39,836 nt of DNA from Chloroflexota bacterium (GCA_024277275.1 JAJRVO010000168.1:1-39836); one strand, 5' to 3'; shown: positions 1 to 9,857, numbered from the stretch's first letter. Made by a program: numbers and translations. Notes: generated from the sequence alone by a model not told the origin.

Positions 1-2
1 GC

Positions 3-107
3 TGGAAATTCAAAACAGACGGCCCTATTCCGTCATCGCCTCTGGTTGTTGATGGCGTTGTGTATATAGGCTCAACCGACCACTACGTTTACGCATTGCC
101 GGCTTAA
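3..107 (+). CDS. C-terminal end of a PQQ/beta-propeller repeat protein (5' truncated by window)
   Basis: Open frame from base 3 reads WKFKTDGPIPSSPLVVDGVVYIGSTDHYVYALPA*, a typical PQQ_2-type blade. Confidence 0.7.
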   Translation, partial: WKFKTDGPIPSSPLVVDGVVYIGSTDHYVYALPA

Positions 108-130
108 GAAAACCTTAAAGACCATAACCC

Positions 131-1036
131 ATGAATTTTTTACAACGACTCTTCTCGCAACCAAAAACTGAAACCGCGCCACTATCGCCGCCGCCATCTA
201 CTCTTCCAGACATAGAATCTGAACCTGACCAATTGGAACCTGTCCAAACCGTTGGGCTTGATCATCTTCCACCAGGCATCCACGTTGGTAAACTTTCTGA
301 TGTTGGTTGTGAACGTGAGCGTAATGAGGATTCATTTTTCGTTATTGAGTCTTTGGTACACCACCATTTGGGAGCAGAACCGTTTGGTTTATTTATTGTA
401 GCGGACGGGATGGGCGGTCATCAAAAGGGTGAAGTAGCCAGCTCGTTGGCGGCCCGGATGGCTGCCAATACTGTTCTGGAAGAGATTTACCTTCCTTATC
501 TGCAAAACACCAATGCCCGTCCTTTAAATGAAGCCTTAGTAGCAGCCGTAGAAAGCGCCAATGCGGCTGTGCATAAAACAGTGCCAGATGGAGGCACTAC
601 TTTGCTTGTAGCCCTGGTTATGGGTAACAACGCTTACATTGCTCACGTGGGAGATTGCAGAGCTTATGTTATAAAGCAAGGCGAGGTGAAGCAAATTACC
701 CAAGACCATTCTCTGGCGCAACGATTAGAGGATTTGGGTCAGGCCACAGCAGAAGAAGCGGCTCAGGTTCAAAACGTTTTGTATAGGGCTATTGGGCAAG
801 ACAGCAAGGTAGAGGTGGATACCTATATTCAGTATTTACCTGACGGCGCTTCTTTGTTGCTTTGCAGCGATGGTTTATGGGGGCCAGTAAAGAACGAGAG
901 TTTTAAAGAAGTTTTTGCATCGGCCTTAACGCCTCAAGACGCTTGTGAACAACTGATAAAAATGGCCAATGAAAACGGCGGGCCGGATAATATTACAGCA
1001 GTTATTGTTTCTATGGGCGTTGAAAGCCAGGAATAG
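131..1036 (+). CDS. PP2C-family protein serine/threonine phosphatase
   Basis: Motifs VGCERERNEDSF, VADGMGGHQKGEVAS, AHVGDCRAYV, LCSDGLWG, GGPDNITAVIV. Confidence 0.93.
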   Translation: MNFLQRLFSQPKTETAPLSPPPSTLPDIESEPDQLEPVQTVGLDHLPPGIHVGKLSDVGCERERNEDSFFVIESLVHHHLGAEPFGLFIVADGMGGHQKGEVASSLAARMAANTVLEEIYLPYLQNTNARPLNEALVAAVESANAAVHKTVPDGGTTLLVALVMGNNAYIAHVGDCRAYVIKQGEVKQITQDHSLAQRLEDLGQATAEEAAQVQNVLYRAIGQDSKVEVDTYIQYLPDGASLLLCSDGLWGPVKNESFKEVFASALTPQDACEQLIKMANENGGPDNITAVIVSMGVESQE

Positions 1037-1240
1037 ACACACTTTCTATGTTCCTAAACTGATGACGCCTATCCCGAAATTTTTTTGTTGAAGCAGCTAT
1101 AACGTGTAGCAATCAAGATGATGTTCAGTTTTATGAAGTTGCATTTGAGACAGCGCACCCAAATTATTGGACGGCTTTGCCTGAAATTGAGTTTCTTGGG
1201 AGACTTAGTCTGACATCAACTGCTACAGAAAGCAGCTATA

Positions 1241-2722
1241 ATGCAATCTAATAAAGATTATTACAAAATCCTTAATATATCTGACGACGCTACTGAAGAT
1301 CAAATCAGAAAAGCGTATCGCGCTCTGGTGCGAGAACATCATCCTGATGTAAGTAATGCTCCAGAAGCAACCGAGATATTTAAAGAGATACAAGAAGCCT
1401 ATGAGGTTTTAGGAGATCCGCCACAACGCCGAAAATATGACCGGCTACGAGCGGTAGAAGGGCAAGATAAATCTTCAGCCATTGCTATCCGCGCATTGGT
1501 TAGCCACAAGTTTTTGCTAACCAATGTTGAAGAACAGGCCTTTTACACGTTAATAGACGTTACCCCGGCTGCCGATTTACCATCTTCTCGATTACCCCTG
1601 AATTTATGCCTGGTGCTGGATCGTAGTACGTCTATGCAGGGGATGCGGTTGCAACAGGTTAAAGAGGGGACCCGCCAAATAATAGAAAGACTCAATGAGA
1701 GCGACGCCCTTAGCGTAGTTGTATTTAGCGACCGGGCCGAAGTAATTTTACCCAGTGAAAAAAATGTTGACAAAGCCCTGGCAAAATCTATTGCCAGCAC
1801 TATTCAACCCGGTGGCGGTACAGAAATGCTCCAGGGTCTTAGCGCCGGATTAAAGGAGTTGGAACAAAATAGAGCGCAACCCTCCGTTAATCATTTAATC
1901 CTGCTTACAGATGGTCAAACCTATGGCGACGAACAAGGATGTTTGGAACAAGCCGAGTTGGCGGGGCATAACCAGATAAGTTTAACCACAATGGGCGTTG
2001 GCTCAGACTGGAATGAGAGCTTGCTGGATCAGATGGCCGCTTCTTCTGGCGGAACATCAGTCTATATCGACTCGCCCAGAAAAATAGTAGATGTTTTTAA
2101 AGACACAATCCGTAGCCTTAGTAGCGTTGTTGCTCGCGAATTATCTATGACCATAAACCCGACCGACGGGATTAACTTTAAAGAAGGGTTTCAAATTACA
2201 CCGCATATTCGTCGCATAGATGTGCGGACCGATAAAGCAATGCTTGGTCCTTTGGGCACAGGTCATGGCAAAACTATACTGATGGAGTTTAGAGTTAGTT
2301 CTGAGTCTAATTCGGGTGAAAAGCGATTAATGCGCTTAACTATAGATGGCGATGTGCCGGGCCAGACCAATCGCCGGAGTTGGGAGTGGGTAGACCTTTA
2401 CGCTAACTTTGTAGCCAGCCCTGAAGAAAACGTAGCAATCCCCTCAACAATAGTTACGGCCTTGGGCAAATTGGCCATCTTTAAAATGCAAGAAAAAGCA
2501 ATGCAAGATTTGGAACAAGGCCGGGTTAGCGCCGCCACACAACGTCTGGAAACTATGGCAACCCGTTTGCTCAATTTAGGAGAAACCGACCTGGCCAGAG
2601 CCGCTTTGCTTGAAGCGGGACGGTTGGCTAGAACCGGAGGACTGTCCGCCGAAGGCCGCAAGAAGATAAAATACGGCACGCGCAGTCTGTCAATATTACC
2701 AAAGGAGATACACCGTGATTAA
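1241..2722 (+). CDS. J-domain / von Willebrand factor A (VWA) fusion protein
   Basis: N-terminus DYYKILNISDDATEDQIRKAYRALVREHHPDVSN (J domain with HPD) followed by VWA domain LNLCLVLDRSTSMQGMRLQQVKEG (DxSxS MIDAS). Confidence 0.9.
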   Translation: MQSNKDYYKILNISDDATEDQIRKAYRALVREHHPDVSNAPEATEIFKEIQEAYEVLGDPPQRRKYDRLRAVEGQDKSSAIAIRALVSHKFLLTNVEEQAFYTLIDVTPAADLPSSRLPLNLCLVLDRSTSMQGMRLQQVKEGTRQIIERLNESDALSVVVFSDRAEVILPSEKNVDKALAKSIASTIQPGGGTEMLQGLSAGLKELEQNRAQPSVNHLILLTDGQTYGDEQGCLEQAELAGHNQISLTTMGVGSDWNESLLDQMAASSGGTSVYIDSPRKIVDVFKDTIRSLSSVVARELSMTINPTDGINFKEGFQITPHIRRIDVRTDKAMLGPLGTGHGKTILMEFRVSSESNSGEKRLMRLTIDGDVPGQTNRRSWEWVDLYANFVASPEENVAIPSTIVTALGKLAIFKMQEKAMQDLEQGRVSAATQRLETMATRLLNLGETDLARAALLEAGRLARTGGLSAEGRKKIKYGTRSLSILPKEIHRD

Positions 2723-3224
2723 GTGTCCATTTTGCGGAACAACACACGTAGCAAACACCCTCTTTTGCAGCGAGTGTGGAACCTACCTGCTGGAAGATGA
2801 CCGTAGAGGTACAGACCCTTTAGGCACCGATGAAATTGGCTGGGTGGGTGAAGACGATGAGGATGCTGAAGGTAATGCGCTTATGAAAGGCACCGGCCCC
2901 TTAGCCATTCGCTTAAGAATTGGCGAAGGCGGGCGGGAAGTGGAGGCTACGCTTAACAAAGCCATTCATATGGGGCGTTTGGATCCGGCCAGCGATGTTT
3001 TTCCTGAAATTGATCTGACCAATGATAACGGCCTGGAAAAAGGCGTTTCTCGGCGACACGCCAGAATTCTTAAGCGAGAAGGCACGGTTGTTGCTGAAGA
3101 CTTGGGTAGTATCAATGGCACTTTCATCAATGGCAAAAGGTTGGCTCCCTACTTGCCGGAAGTGCTACGCCACGGCGATCAGCTTCAACTTGGAAAACTG
3201 CTGATTGAAGTAGAGATGCATTAA
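2715..3224 (+). CDS. Zinc-ribbon + FHA domain protein
   Basis: CPFCGTTHVANTLFCSECG zinc ribbon and FHA motifs MGRLDPASDVFPEIDL / VSRRHARI / SINGTFINGKRL; overlaps the upstream stop by 8 nt. Confidence 0.9.
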   Translation: MIKCPFCGTTHVANTLFCSECGTYLLEDDRRGTDPLGTDEIGWVGEDDEDAEGNALMKGTGPLAIRLRIGEGGREVEATLNKAIHMGRLDPASDVFPEIDLTNDNGLEKGVSRRHARILKREGTVVAEDLGSINGTFINGKRLAPYLPEVLRHGDQLQLGKLLIEVEMH

Positions 3225-3300
3225 TCTCAACACTATATTATGGAGGAGGTGTCAAGTGTCAATTTAAATTGTTATACATGTTCAAGGGGGAGAGGCATTA

Positions 3301-3501
3301 TTGGGTGAAGTGGACGAAATGCCAGACCCCAAGTCAAACTATGTTACTTTTACAAATGTGCGTGCCCGGGATGGTAAGCCCATTGTTTATATTGACCAAG
3401 AAGCAACGCGAGTGATGTTTCCGTGGCATCGCATTAGCTTTTTAGAAACTTTGCCTTCCGATGAAGATCAGGAAGAAATCGAAACCTTCTTCCGCGATTG
3501 A
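3301..3501 (+). CDS. Small acidic hypothetical protein (TTG start)
   Basis: 66-codon ORF preceded by a purine-rich stretch (gggggagagg) and followed by a terminator-like hairpin. Confidence 0.6.
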   Translation: MGEVDEMPDPKSNYVTFTNVRARDGKPIVYIDQEATRVMFPWHRISFLETLPSDEDQEEIETFFRD

Positions 3502-3516
3502 TCCCAAACCAACAAT

Positions 3517-3557
3517 AAAAAAACCGTCACGTTATTGTATTGTGGCGGTTTTTTTAT
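3517..3557 (+). terminator. Rho-independent terminator
   Basis: aaaaaaccgtcac...gtggcggtttttttatttt hairpin plus T-tract. Confidence 0.75.
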
Positions 3558-3731
3558 TTTAATGTGTGCGGAACAGGAATGAAACTAAACAATTTTTGAC
3601 AAATACAACTATTTAACCGATGATAATCAGGCTCAATTAAAAGAGCGTTAACCTGGATTTGAATAACAACAGAACAATCGCTTTTCCAAAAGAACCATTT
3701 CAAATTAGAACTTGTATAAAGGAGAATAATC

Positions 3732-4160
3732 ATGTCTCGTGTAGAAGGTTCAATTACAATTAACGTATCGCCCGAGGTTGTCCATACTGCACTTGAAGAT
3801 GTAGCTTATGCCCCAGAATGGACCCCCCCATTGGTCAAAGTGTGGGATATTCAAGGCCGGGGGGCCGGTTGCACCTACAAATGGAGTTACAAACTGGGGC
3901 CAACTACTATTGACGGCAGCACCGAGATTACCGAGTCGACTATGGAACGTTTTGTAATGAACACAACGGGCGGTATCCCCAGTACCTGGACCTGGATTAT
4001 GACCCCGGTTGAAGCCGGCACAGAGATCAACGTTGCCGTTGAATACAGCGTTCCCGGCTCTATTTTTGGGGCCTTTGCCGATAAGCTGGTTATTGAGAAT
4101 CAAAACAAAAAAGCTATGACCGAAACCCTGGCCGCGTTAAAAGCCAGGTTAGAGGGGTAG
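3732..4160 (+). CDS. SRPBCC / START-like superfamily protein
   Basis: 142 aa ORF with polyketide-cyclase-like pattern (SITINVSPEVVHTALEDVAYAPEWTPPLVKV... WIMTPVEAGTEINVAVEYSVPGS); RBS aaaggag. Confidence 0.75.
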   Translation: MSRVEGSITINVSPEVVHTALEDVAYAPEWTPPLVKVWDIQGRGAGCTYKWSYKLGPTTIDGSTEITESTMERFVMNTTGGIPSTWTWIMTPVEAGTEINVAVEYSVPGSIFGAFADKLVIENQNKKAMTETLAALKARLEG

Positions 4161-4210
4161 CGAATAATAATATACGTCTTAGGCTTTTACATCGACAAAT
4201 TGTTGTCGAT

Positions 4211-4274
4211 CAAGGTTGCAGGGTTGCAAAGTTGCAAATCACCGAACCTGCTACCCTGCAACCTTGCAACCTTG
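4211..4274. repeat. Imperfect inverted repeat built of GGTTGCA units
   Basis: caaggttgcagggttgcaaagttgcaa (4211-4237) versus taccctgcaaccttgcaaccttg (4252-4274), between convergent genes. Confidence 0.7.
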
Positions 4275-4308
4275 TTTTCCAGGCGTAATCTTGGAAAAAC
4301 TTAGGTGG

Positions 4309-5460
4309 TTACTCTTCCACTTGCCAAAAGGGGCGGGCATATTTAGCCGTTTCTTCCGGGGCTATAAAGGTAGTCATATCTCCAAGCATTATCTCGTACC
4401 CGGTGCGGTCGTTACGCACCCAGGGAGCGTAGTTAGAGCGGACCAAAATTACCACCCGTAGTTCAAGACAACTGGCTTTATCTTCTACCAAAAGGATGCC
4501 CAGGTTGTATCCGTTCCTGTGGAGACTTCGGTAAAATTGCTGGGTGTTGAGGACACCCCTGGCCAGGGCTTCCCACTCTACAATGCTCAGTTGACGCAAA
4601 GAAGTGACTTGAGGGAGAACCCCCCAAATCTCAAAAAAGCCTTCCGGCGCAAAGGCCGCCATCCATTACCAGGAGCCGGTTTGTCCTATATAGCGGGCGA
4701 CATCTTTCTTTTCATAGCGCAAATAGTCAGAAAAAAGATAGGAACGGGTCTCTGCAAAGTAGCGCGTCGCTCTTTCCTGAAGAAAGCGATGGTTGTTGGC
4801 GGCAACCTTATCGGCATGAACTTGCAGGTGCGGATGCAAAAGAGAACCCCCGGCCGAGGGAAGATGGTTTTGGGTAATAGACATATAAATTGCCTGGGAA
4901 TCGCCGGCTAGAACTTGCCGCAGATATTCATCACAGTTTAAAAAACTGTTGACATACGACGACAAGGAGGCCGTGCCAATCTCAACAAAATGGTTATTGT
5001 CGATTAGGCTCACGGCAGAGTAGCTTCCGTACGGAAAAAGGTTGGGAAACAAGATAGAATCGCCTCGCGCAAGTCGCCCGGAGGGGGCGAATTCTGGCGG
5101 AAATTGGGGGGTCTTTGACATAACCTGGGGACGGCAAAAAGGGCAGCTTGATGTCTCTTCGGCGTCGGGGGGCGGCGGAGGTATAACCTCTATACCGGTT
5201 TCACTTTGGGCAATGCGACTAAAGGCAATGCGACTTGTACGCCGGGTAATGGGATTGGTGCGGATTTCAATATTTCTTTCAACCGCTTCCCCGGAGGGGG
5301 CGATGATTTTGGCCGTAACTGTCTCTTTTTGAAAAGTGAGGGCTGTGTCGCCATTGTTAGCAATTTTTGTATTCATTTGTACTTGACCTTTTATTCCTGA
5401 ACGAGTAAGATAGTCTCTTTCCCGAAAATATAAAGTACGTGCTGTCGTTCTTGTTCCCAA
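4309..5460 (-). pseudogene. Galactose-1-phosphate uridylyltransferase-like protein interrupted by one in-frame TAA (4666-4668)
   Basis: ORFs 4666-5460 and 4309-4662 are in the same frame. CPFC and HPHLQ motifs lie upstream of the stop; WMAAFAPEGFFEIWGV resumes directly after it. True start may be ATG at 5376 (MNTKIANNGD). Confidence 0.75.
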
Positions 5461-5498
5461 TCTCCGGATTGGCCCAATCCGGAGATTGGGAACAAGAA
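5448..5498. repeat. Perfect palindromic repeat, 25-bp arms, 1-nt centre
   Basis: ttcttgttcccaatctccggattgg c ccaatccggagattgggaacaagaa. Confidence 0.95.
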
Positions 5499-5547
5499 TG
5501 TAAAAAATTAATTAATAAAACGCCATTAGAAAGGTTATTTTAACTTT

Positions 5548-6729
5548 ATGTCTGTTCAACAAGTAGCGCCCATAATTTGCTCTGCCTGCAATGCTCAATT
5601 CACTGCGCCTGTTCACAATATCATTAACGGGCAAGATATGGCCATGAAATCCGCTTTTTTACAGGGACAAATGAATGCCGTTCAGTGCCCGCAGTGTGGC
5701 ACCGTAGCTTCAGCGGCCATTCCAATCTTGTATTACGATCTGGAAAAAGAATTGGCCCTTGTCTTTGCTCCCCCTGAACTCGGTCTGGCCGGTTCCGCTC
5801 AAGATAAAGTAATTGGCAAATTAACTAATTCTGTGGTTGACAGTTTGCCCGCAGAACAAAGAAAGTTCTATCTATTTAACCCCAAACCTTTTTTGTCGTT
5901 TGAGAGTATGATTAAAGCCATTTTAGAAGCAGATGGCATCACCGAAGAGGTCATGGAAGCCCAGGCAGCCAGAGTAAAGTTGCTTGAAGAGTTTTTTGAA
6001 ATCTCCGATGAAGCCGCGCTCAAGGAAAAAGTAAAGGCGCACGACGCCGAACTTGATTACGAGTTTTTTGGAATGATCACCGCCTACATGCAGGTTGCTC
6101 AGTCTGGAGGCGATCCGGCTCAGGCTCAAACCTTTTTGGCTTTGAGAACAATTCTGGCTCAATTAAGCACCAATGGTAAAGAACATACGGCCAAAATTGA
6201 CGCTGAACTTGGCATTGTTACTATCCAAAATCAAGAGGACCTGCTGGAAAAAATACAAAACGCCAAAGATGACCGCGAACTTGAATCTTTAATTGCTACC
6301 GGACACGCGCTGCTTGATTACACCTTTTTTGAAAAACTGACGGCCAAAATTGACCAGGCTACAAAAAACGGCGATGCAAAAACGGCAGGCACGCTAAGAG
6401 CATTAAGAAGCGATATTCTGGATATCAAAGCCAGATTTGAAGAACAAAGTCGAGCGGCTCTGGAAAAGGCTTCCAAGTTGCTGCAGGAGATATTACAATC
6501 TGACAGGCCGGATAAAGCGCTGGAACAAAAACTGGATGAGATTGACGAGGCATTTTTCTATCTATTGCAGATGAACATAGAAGAAGCCCGGCGACAAAAG
6601 CAGGAAGAACCGGCCCGAGCCTTAGAGATGATTGGCAATATGGCTATGTCTATGCTTCAGGCGCGTCATGCGCCAGAGCCACAAGCCGAGCAACCTGAGG
6701 CTGAACCCCAGATATTGACCAGCAAGTAA
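5548..6729 (+). CDS. CpXC-domain protein
   Basis: N-terminal IICSACNAQFTAPVHNIINGQ...AVQCPQCGTVASAAIPILYYD matches the CpXC family; long helical C-terminus. Confidence 0.8.
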   Translation: MSVQQVAPIICSACNAQFTAPVHNIINGQDMAMKSAFLQGQMNAVQCPQCGTVASAAIPILYYDLEKELALVFAPPELGLAGSAQDKVIGKLTNSVVDSLPAEQRKFYLFNPKPFLSFESMIKAILEADGITEEVMEAQAARVKLLEEFFEISDEAALKEKVKAHDAELDYEFFGMITAYMQVAQSGGDPAQAQTFLALRTILAQLSTNGKEHTAKIDAELGIVTIQNQEDLLEKIQNAKDDRELESLIATGHALLDYTFFEKLTAKIDQATKNGDAKTAGTLRALRSDILDIKARFEEQSRAALEKASKLLQEILQSDRPDKALEQKLDEIDEAFFYLLQMNIEEARRQKQEEPARALEMIGNMAMSMLQARHAPEPQAEQPEAEPQILTSK

Positions 6730-6750
6730 CAACAAGCATTATTACCCCGC

Positions 6751-6806
6751 AACTGTTCTCTTCTCTTGTTCCCACGCTTTACGTGGAACGAGAGAAGAGA
6801 ACAGTT
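6751..6806. terminator. Long inverted repeat / likely bidirectional terminator between convergent genes
   Basis: aactgttctcttctcttgttcccacg ... cgtggaacgagagaagagaacagtt. Confidence 0.7.
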
Positions 6807-6808
6807 AC

Positions 6809-7492
6809 TTACACTCTAATCATCTCAACCATCCCCGCTTCATCATCATAAATAACATACGCCGCCCCCGGTCCATCCATAGGGCGACCCACGCTGCCCA
6901 CGCCTACAATCAACGTGTTGCCCGGCTCAAAAGCCATAGTACGCCCGGAAAGCCGTTGCAACTGGTTGTCATCGCTAAAACGCCACCCTAACTGCCGATG
7001 CGTGTGCCCGTGAAACATCAGCGGAATATTGGCTTCAGTCAGGGTAGCCATTGTTTCCCATAATATTTCCGACTCGGCGTGCAGGTAGGGAAAGAGCCTG
7101 GACATTGGCGTTTGATGGCGGTTTTCATTCAAATCGGCCAGGGTGGCTAATTGTTGCGGCCAAAAAGGAGCGGCGTGAGTCAACCAGAAATGTTCCTCTC
7201 GGTGCATTGGGGGCAGGTTTAGCGTCCATGTTTGATTATCCGGGGAAAGGTAGCGCCAACCTGATACCTCCCAGTTGCCAAACATAGCCTGCGCCCCTAC
7301 CTGGCGGACCAGGTTGACACAATCGTCAATGCCTACATCGCCCAAACAATAGTAACCGTCTATCCGTTGCGTTTGGGCGTGTCTCAACACTGCTGCCAGA
7401 GCGGAAGCGTGATTGTGAATATCGGAGAAAATGGCGTAGCGCATGCCGGAAAGAGTAACACAAGATAAACGATGAGGCAAGGTGAATTGCAT
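6809..7492 (-). CDS. Metallophosphoesterase family protein
   Basis: MRYAIFSDIHNHASALAAVLRHA, YCLGDVGIDD, MFGNWE, MFHGHTHRQLGW motifs; start may be the internal Met at MRYAIFSDIH. Confidence 0.85.
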   Translation of the reverse strand: MQFTLPHRLSCVTLSGMRYAIFSDIHNHASALAAVLRHAQTQRIDGYYCLGDVGIDDCVNLVRQVGAQAMFGNWEVSGWRYLSPDNQTWTLNLPPMHREEHFWLTHAAPFWPQQLATLADLNENRHQTPMSRLFPYLHAESEILWETMATLTEANIPLMFHGHTHRQLGWRFSDDNQLQRLSGRTMAFEPGNTLIVGVGSVGRPMDGPGAAYVIYDDEAGMVEMIRV

Positions 7493-7539
7493 AGCAATTC
7501 ACGACCCTGGCAGGAATTTAAGCAGTCGGCTTATTTTTA

Positions 7540-7568
7540 TGGACATCCCCCCGAAATTAGGCTATAAT
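7540..7568 (+). promoter_or_regulatory. Sigma70-type promoter upstream of hisS
   Basis: TGGACA - 17 nt - TATAAT. Confidence 0.5.
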
Positions 7569-7604
7569 CCCCCTCACAAATCTATCCCCAGGAGAAGTTG
7601 AACA

Positions 7605-8867
7605 TTGACTAAATACAAGCGCATTACCGGCATGCGCGATGTTCTTTTTGACGACCAGCCCTACTGTCGCTACATTTTAGCCAAAATTCAAGAAACAACG
7701 GACCTGTTTGGCTACCGGCGGCTGGATACGCCGCTGCTGGAACAGGCCAATCTTTTTGTTCGCGGTGTGGGCGAGGGAACCGACATTGTGGAAAAAGAGA
7801 TGTATATCTTTGACGATCGGGACGGAGCGCAACTGGCCCTGCGTCCGGAATTTACGGCGGGCATTATGCGGGCCTTTGTTGAAAACGGCCTGCACACCCT
7901 GCCCACCCCGCTCAGAGTGTGGACGGTTGGGCCTCTCTTTCGGCATGAGCGCCCGCAGGCTGGGCGCTATCGCCAGCACAGCCAATTTGATATCGAAATC
8001 ATCGGCGAGCAAGACCCGGCGGTTGATGTCGAAATAATCAGCGTGGCCTGGCATCTCTTTACCAGCCTGGGATTTTACGGCTTGCGGCTTTACATCAACT
8101 CCACCGGCTGCCCGGCCTGCAAACCGACCTACATCCAGGCTTTGGTTGACTACTTTACCCCTCACGCCGGCAAACTCCCCCCCGACGACCAAATGCGCCT
8201 GCAAAAAAATCCACTCCGCATTTTGGACAGCAAAGAAGAAGCTACCCAGCCCTTGCTGGAAAACGCCCCCCACATCACCGACCATCTCTGCGACGACTGC
8301 GACGACCACTTTACAAAATTCAAAGCCTACCTGGATGCTATCGAGCGGCCTTACGTTGTTGATTACCGGATTGTGCGCGGCCTGGATTACTACACCAAGA
8401 CCGTTTTTGAAATCAAGGCTGATGGTTTGGGCAGTCAGGACACCATTTGCGGCGGGGGCCGTTACGATAAATTGATTGAAGAGCTAGGTGGAAGGCCCAC
8501 TCCCAGCACCGGCTTTGGCTCTGGCATAGAGCGGTACGTGATTGCCCTGCGTCACCTGGGCATAGAACCGCCGGCGGAACCTTTGCCCAAAGTGACGGTT
8601 TCGTATCTGGGGCAACCGGCTAAATTAGCGGCTCTCCAACTGATTGAAACGCTGCGCAGTGAAAATATCGGCGCCATTCTCACCCCTGGCGACCGTAGTT
8701 TCAAAGCCCAATTGAAAGCGGCCAATCGCAATGATGCCGCATTTGCTATTATTCTGGGTGAAGACGAGGTAAAAGCCGGTCAGGCTACGGTTCGCAATAT
8801 GGTTGATAGCCAACAAACAGCCGTAAATCTAACCGAGTTAGTGGATTGGTTGAAGGAAAGACTGTGA
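7605..8867 (+). CDS. hisS: Histidine--tRNA ligase
   Basis: Class II aaRS/HisRS motifs: GMRDVLFDDQ, LRPEFTAGIMRAFVENG, FRHERPQAGRYRQHSQFDIEIIG, VRGLDYYTKTVFEI, GGGRYDKL, GFGSGIERY; TTG start. Confidence 0.95.
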   Translation: MTKYKRITGMRDVLFDDQPYCRYILAKIQETTDLFGYRRLDTPLLEQANLFVRGVGEGTDIVEKEMYIFDDRDGAQLALRPEFTAGIMRAFVENGLHTLPTPLRVWTVGPLFRHERPQAGRYRQHSQFDIEIIGEQDPAVDVEIISVAWHLFTSLGFYGLRLYINSTGCPACKPTYIQALVDYFTPHAGKLPPDDQMRLQKNPLRILDSKEEATQPLLENAPHITDHLCDDCDDHFTKFKAYLDAIERPYVVDYRIVRGLDYYTKTVFEIKADGLGSQDTICGGGRYDKLIEELGGRPTPSTGFGSGIERYVIALRHLGIEPPAEPLPKVTVSYLGQPAKLAALQLIETLRSENIGAILTPGDRSFKAQLKAANRNDAAFAIILGEDEVKAGQATVRNMVDSQQTAVNLTELVDWLKERL

Positions 8868-8870
8868 AAA

Positions 8871-9755
8871 ATGATCAACTCCCCGGACTCGCCTGATCCT
8901 GCTCAATTGGCATTTTGCAATGTAGGCGTGCTTTACCACCCCAAACTGGCCGAGTCGCGAGTAATGGCCGCCGAGATGTTGGAATACATAGAAGGTCTGG
9001 GCGCGTCAGCGTGGGTAAGATCAGGTTGGAACGGGGAGTCTATAAAAGAGCACCTTACAAAACTAGACCTGCTTATCACGCTTGGGGGCGATGGTTCATT
9101 ACTACGAGCCGCTCGCTTAACTGCCCGTCATAACATTCCTCTTTTAGGCATAAATATGGGGCGACTTGGCTTTTTGGCCGAGATACAACCCGCCGAGTGG
9201 CCCGATAGAATCCGGCAAGCATTTCTTGGCGATTATTGGGTAGAAGAGCGAATGATGGTTCACGCCAAGCATTGCCGCGATGGGGAAGCGATCAACGTTT
9301 ACGAAGCGTTGAATGAAATTGTTATCAGCCGGGGGCATTTGCCCCGGGTAGTTCGGCTGGATACTTACATTGACGGGGGATTTTTAACCACCTATACGGC
9401 TGATGGGTTGATTATTGCTACCGCAACCGGCTCTACCGCTTACGCTCTGGCCGCAGGCGGCCCAATTTTACCGCCGGAATTAGAGAATTTCCTTCTGATT
9501 CCTCTGGCCGCGCACTTAAGTCTGGATCGGGCGCTGGTGTTATCAAGTGGGGTTACAGTTCGAGTTCGGGTTTCAACCGACCACACAGCCATTTTGACGG
9601 GCGACGGTCAATTTGAGATAGAGCTGGTCGATGGTGATGAGATAGTTATGAATGCCAGCCCCTCGGTGGTGCGTTTTTTGCGCTTGCAAGAAAAAAACTA
9701 TTTTTATCGAACCTTGATGCGTCGCCTGGGTTGGCCTCAAACCAAAAAACGATAG
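8871..9755 (+). CDS. nadK: NAD kinase
   Basis: LLITLGGDGSLLRAARL, LGINMGRLGFLAEI, ADGLIIATATGSTAYALAAGGPI motifs. Confidence 0.93.
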   Translation: MINSPDSPDPAQLAFCNVGVLYHPKLAESRVMAAEMLEYIEGLGASAWVRSGWNGESIKEHLTKLDLLITLGGDGSLLRAARLTARHNIPLLGINMGRLGFLAEIQPAEWPDRIRQAFLGDYWVEERMMVHAKHCRDGEAINVYEALNEIVISRGHLPRVVRLDTYIDGGFLTTYTADGLIIATATGSTAYALAAGGPILPPELENFLLIPLAAHLSLDRALVLSSGVTVRVRVSTDHTAILTGDGQFEIELVDGDEIVMNASPSVVRFLRLQEKNYFYRTLMRRLGWPQTKKR

Positions 9756-9857
9756 GTTTAGTATCATAGCGCGGCAAGCCGCAAATTAACAATGAGCAAT
9801 TAACAATGAACAAATGATTCTCGCGGATAACGCAAATGTTGCGAGGTAATACTATAA

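Noticed and set aside
1060-1242. Open frame without start codon reading RNFFVEAAITCSNQDDVQFYEVAFETAHPNYWTALPEIEFLGRLSLTSTATESSYNAI*, with AGCAGCTATAA near both ends
   Set aside because: Could be a gene remnant, but no recognised domain, no start codon and short length; not enough support.
3240-3308. Short ORF MEEVSSVNLNCYTCSRGRGIIG* overlapping the start of the 3301 gene, a possible leader peptide
   Set aside because: Too short, no independent evidence of translation.
7677-8309. 210-aa minus-strand ORF inside hisS
   Set aside because: Antisense shadow of hisS.
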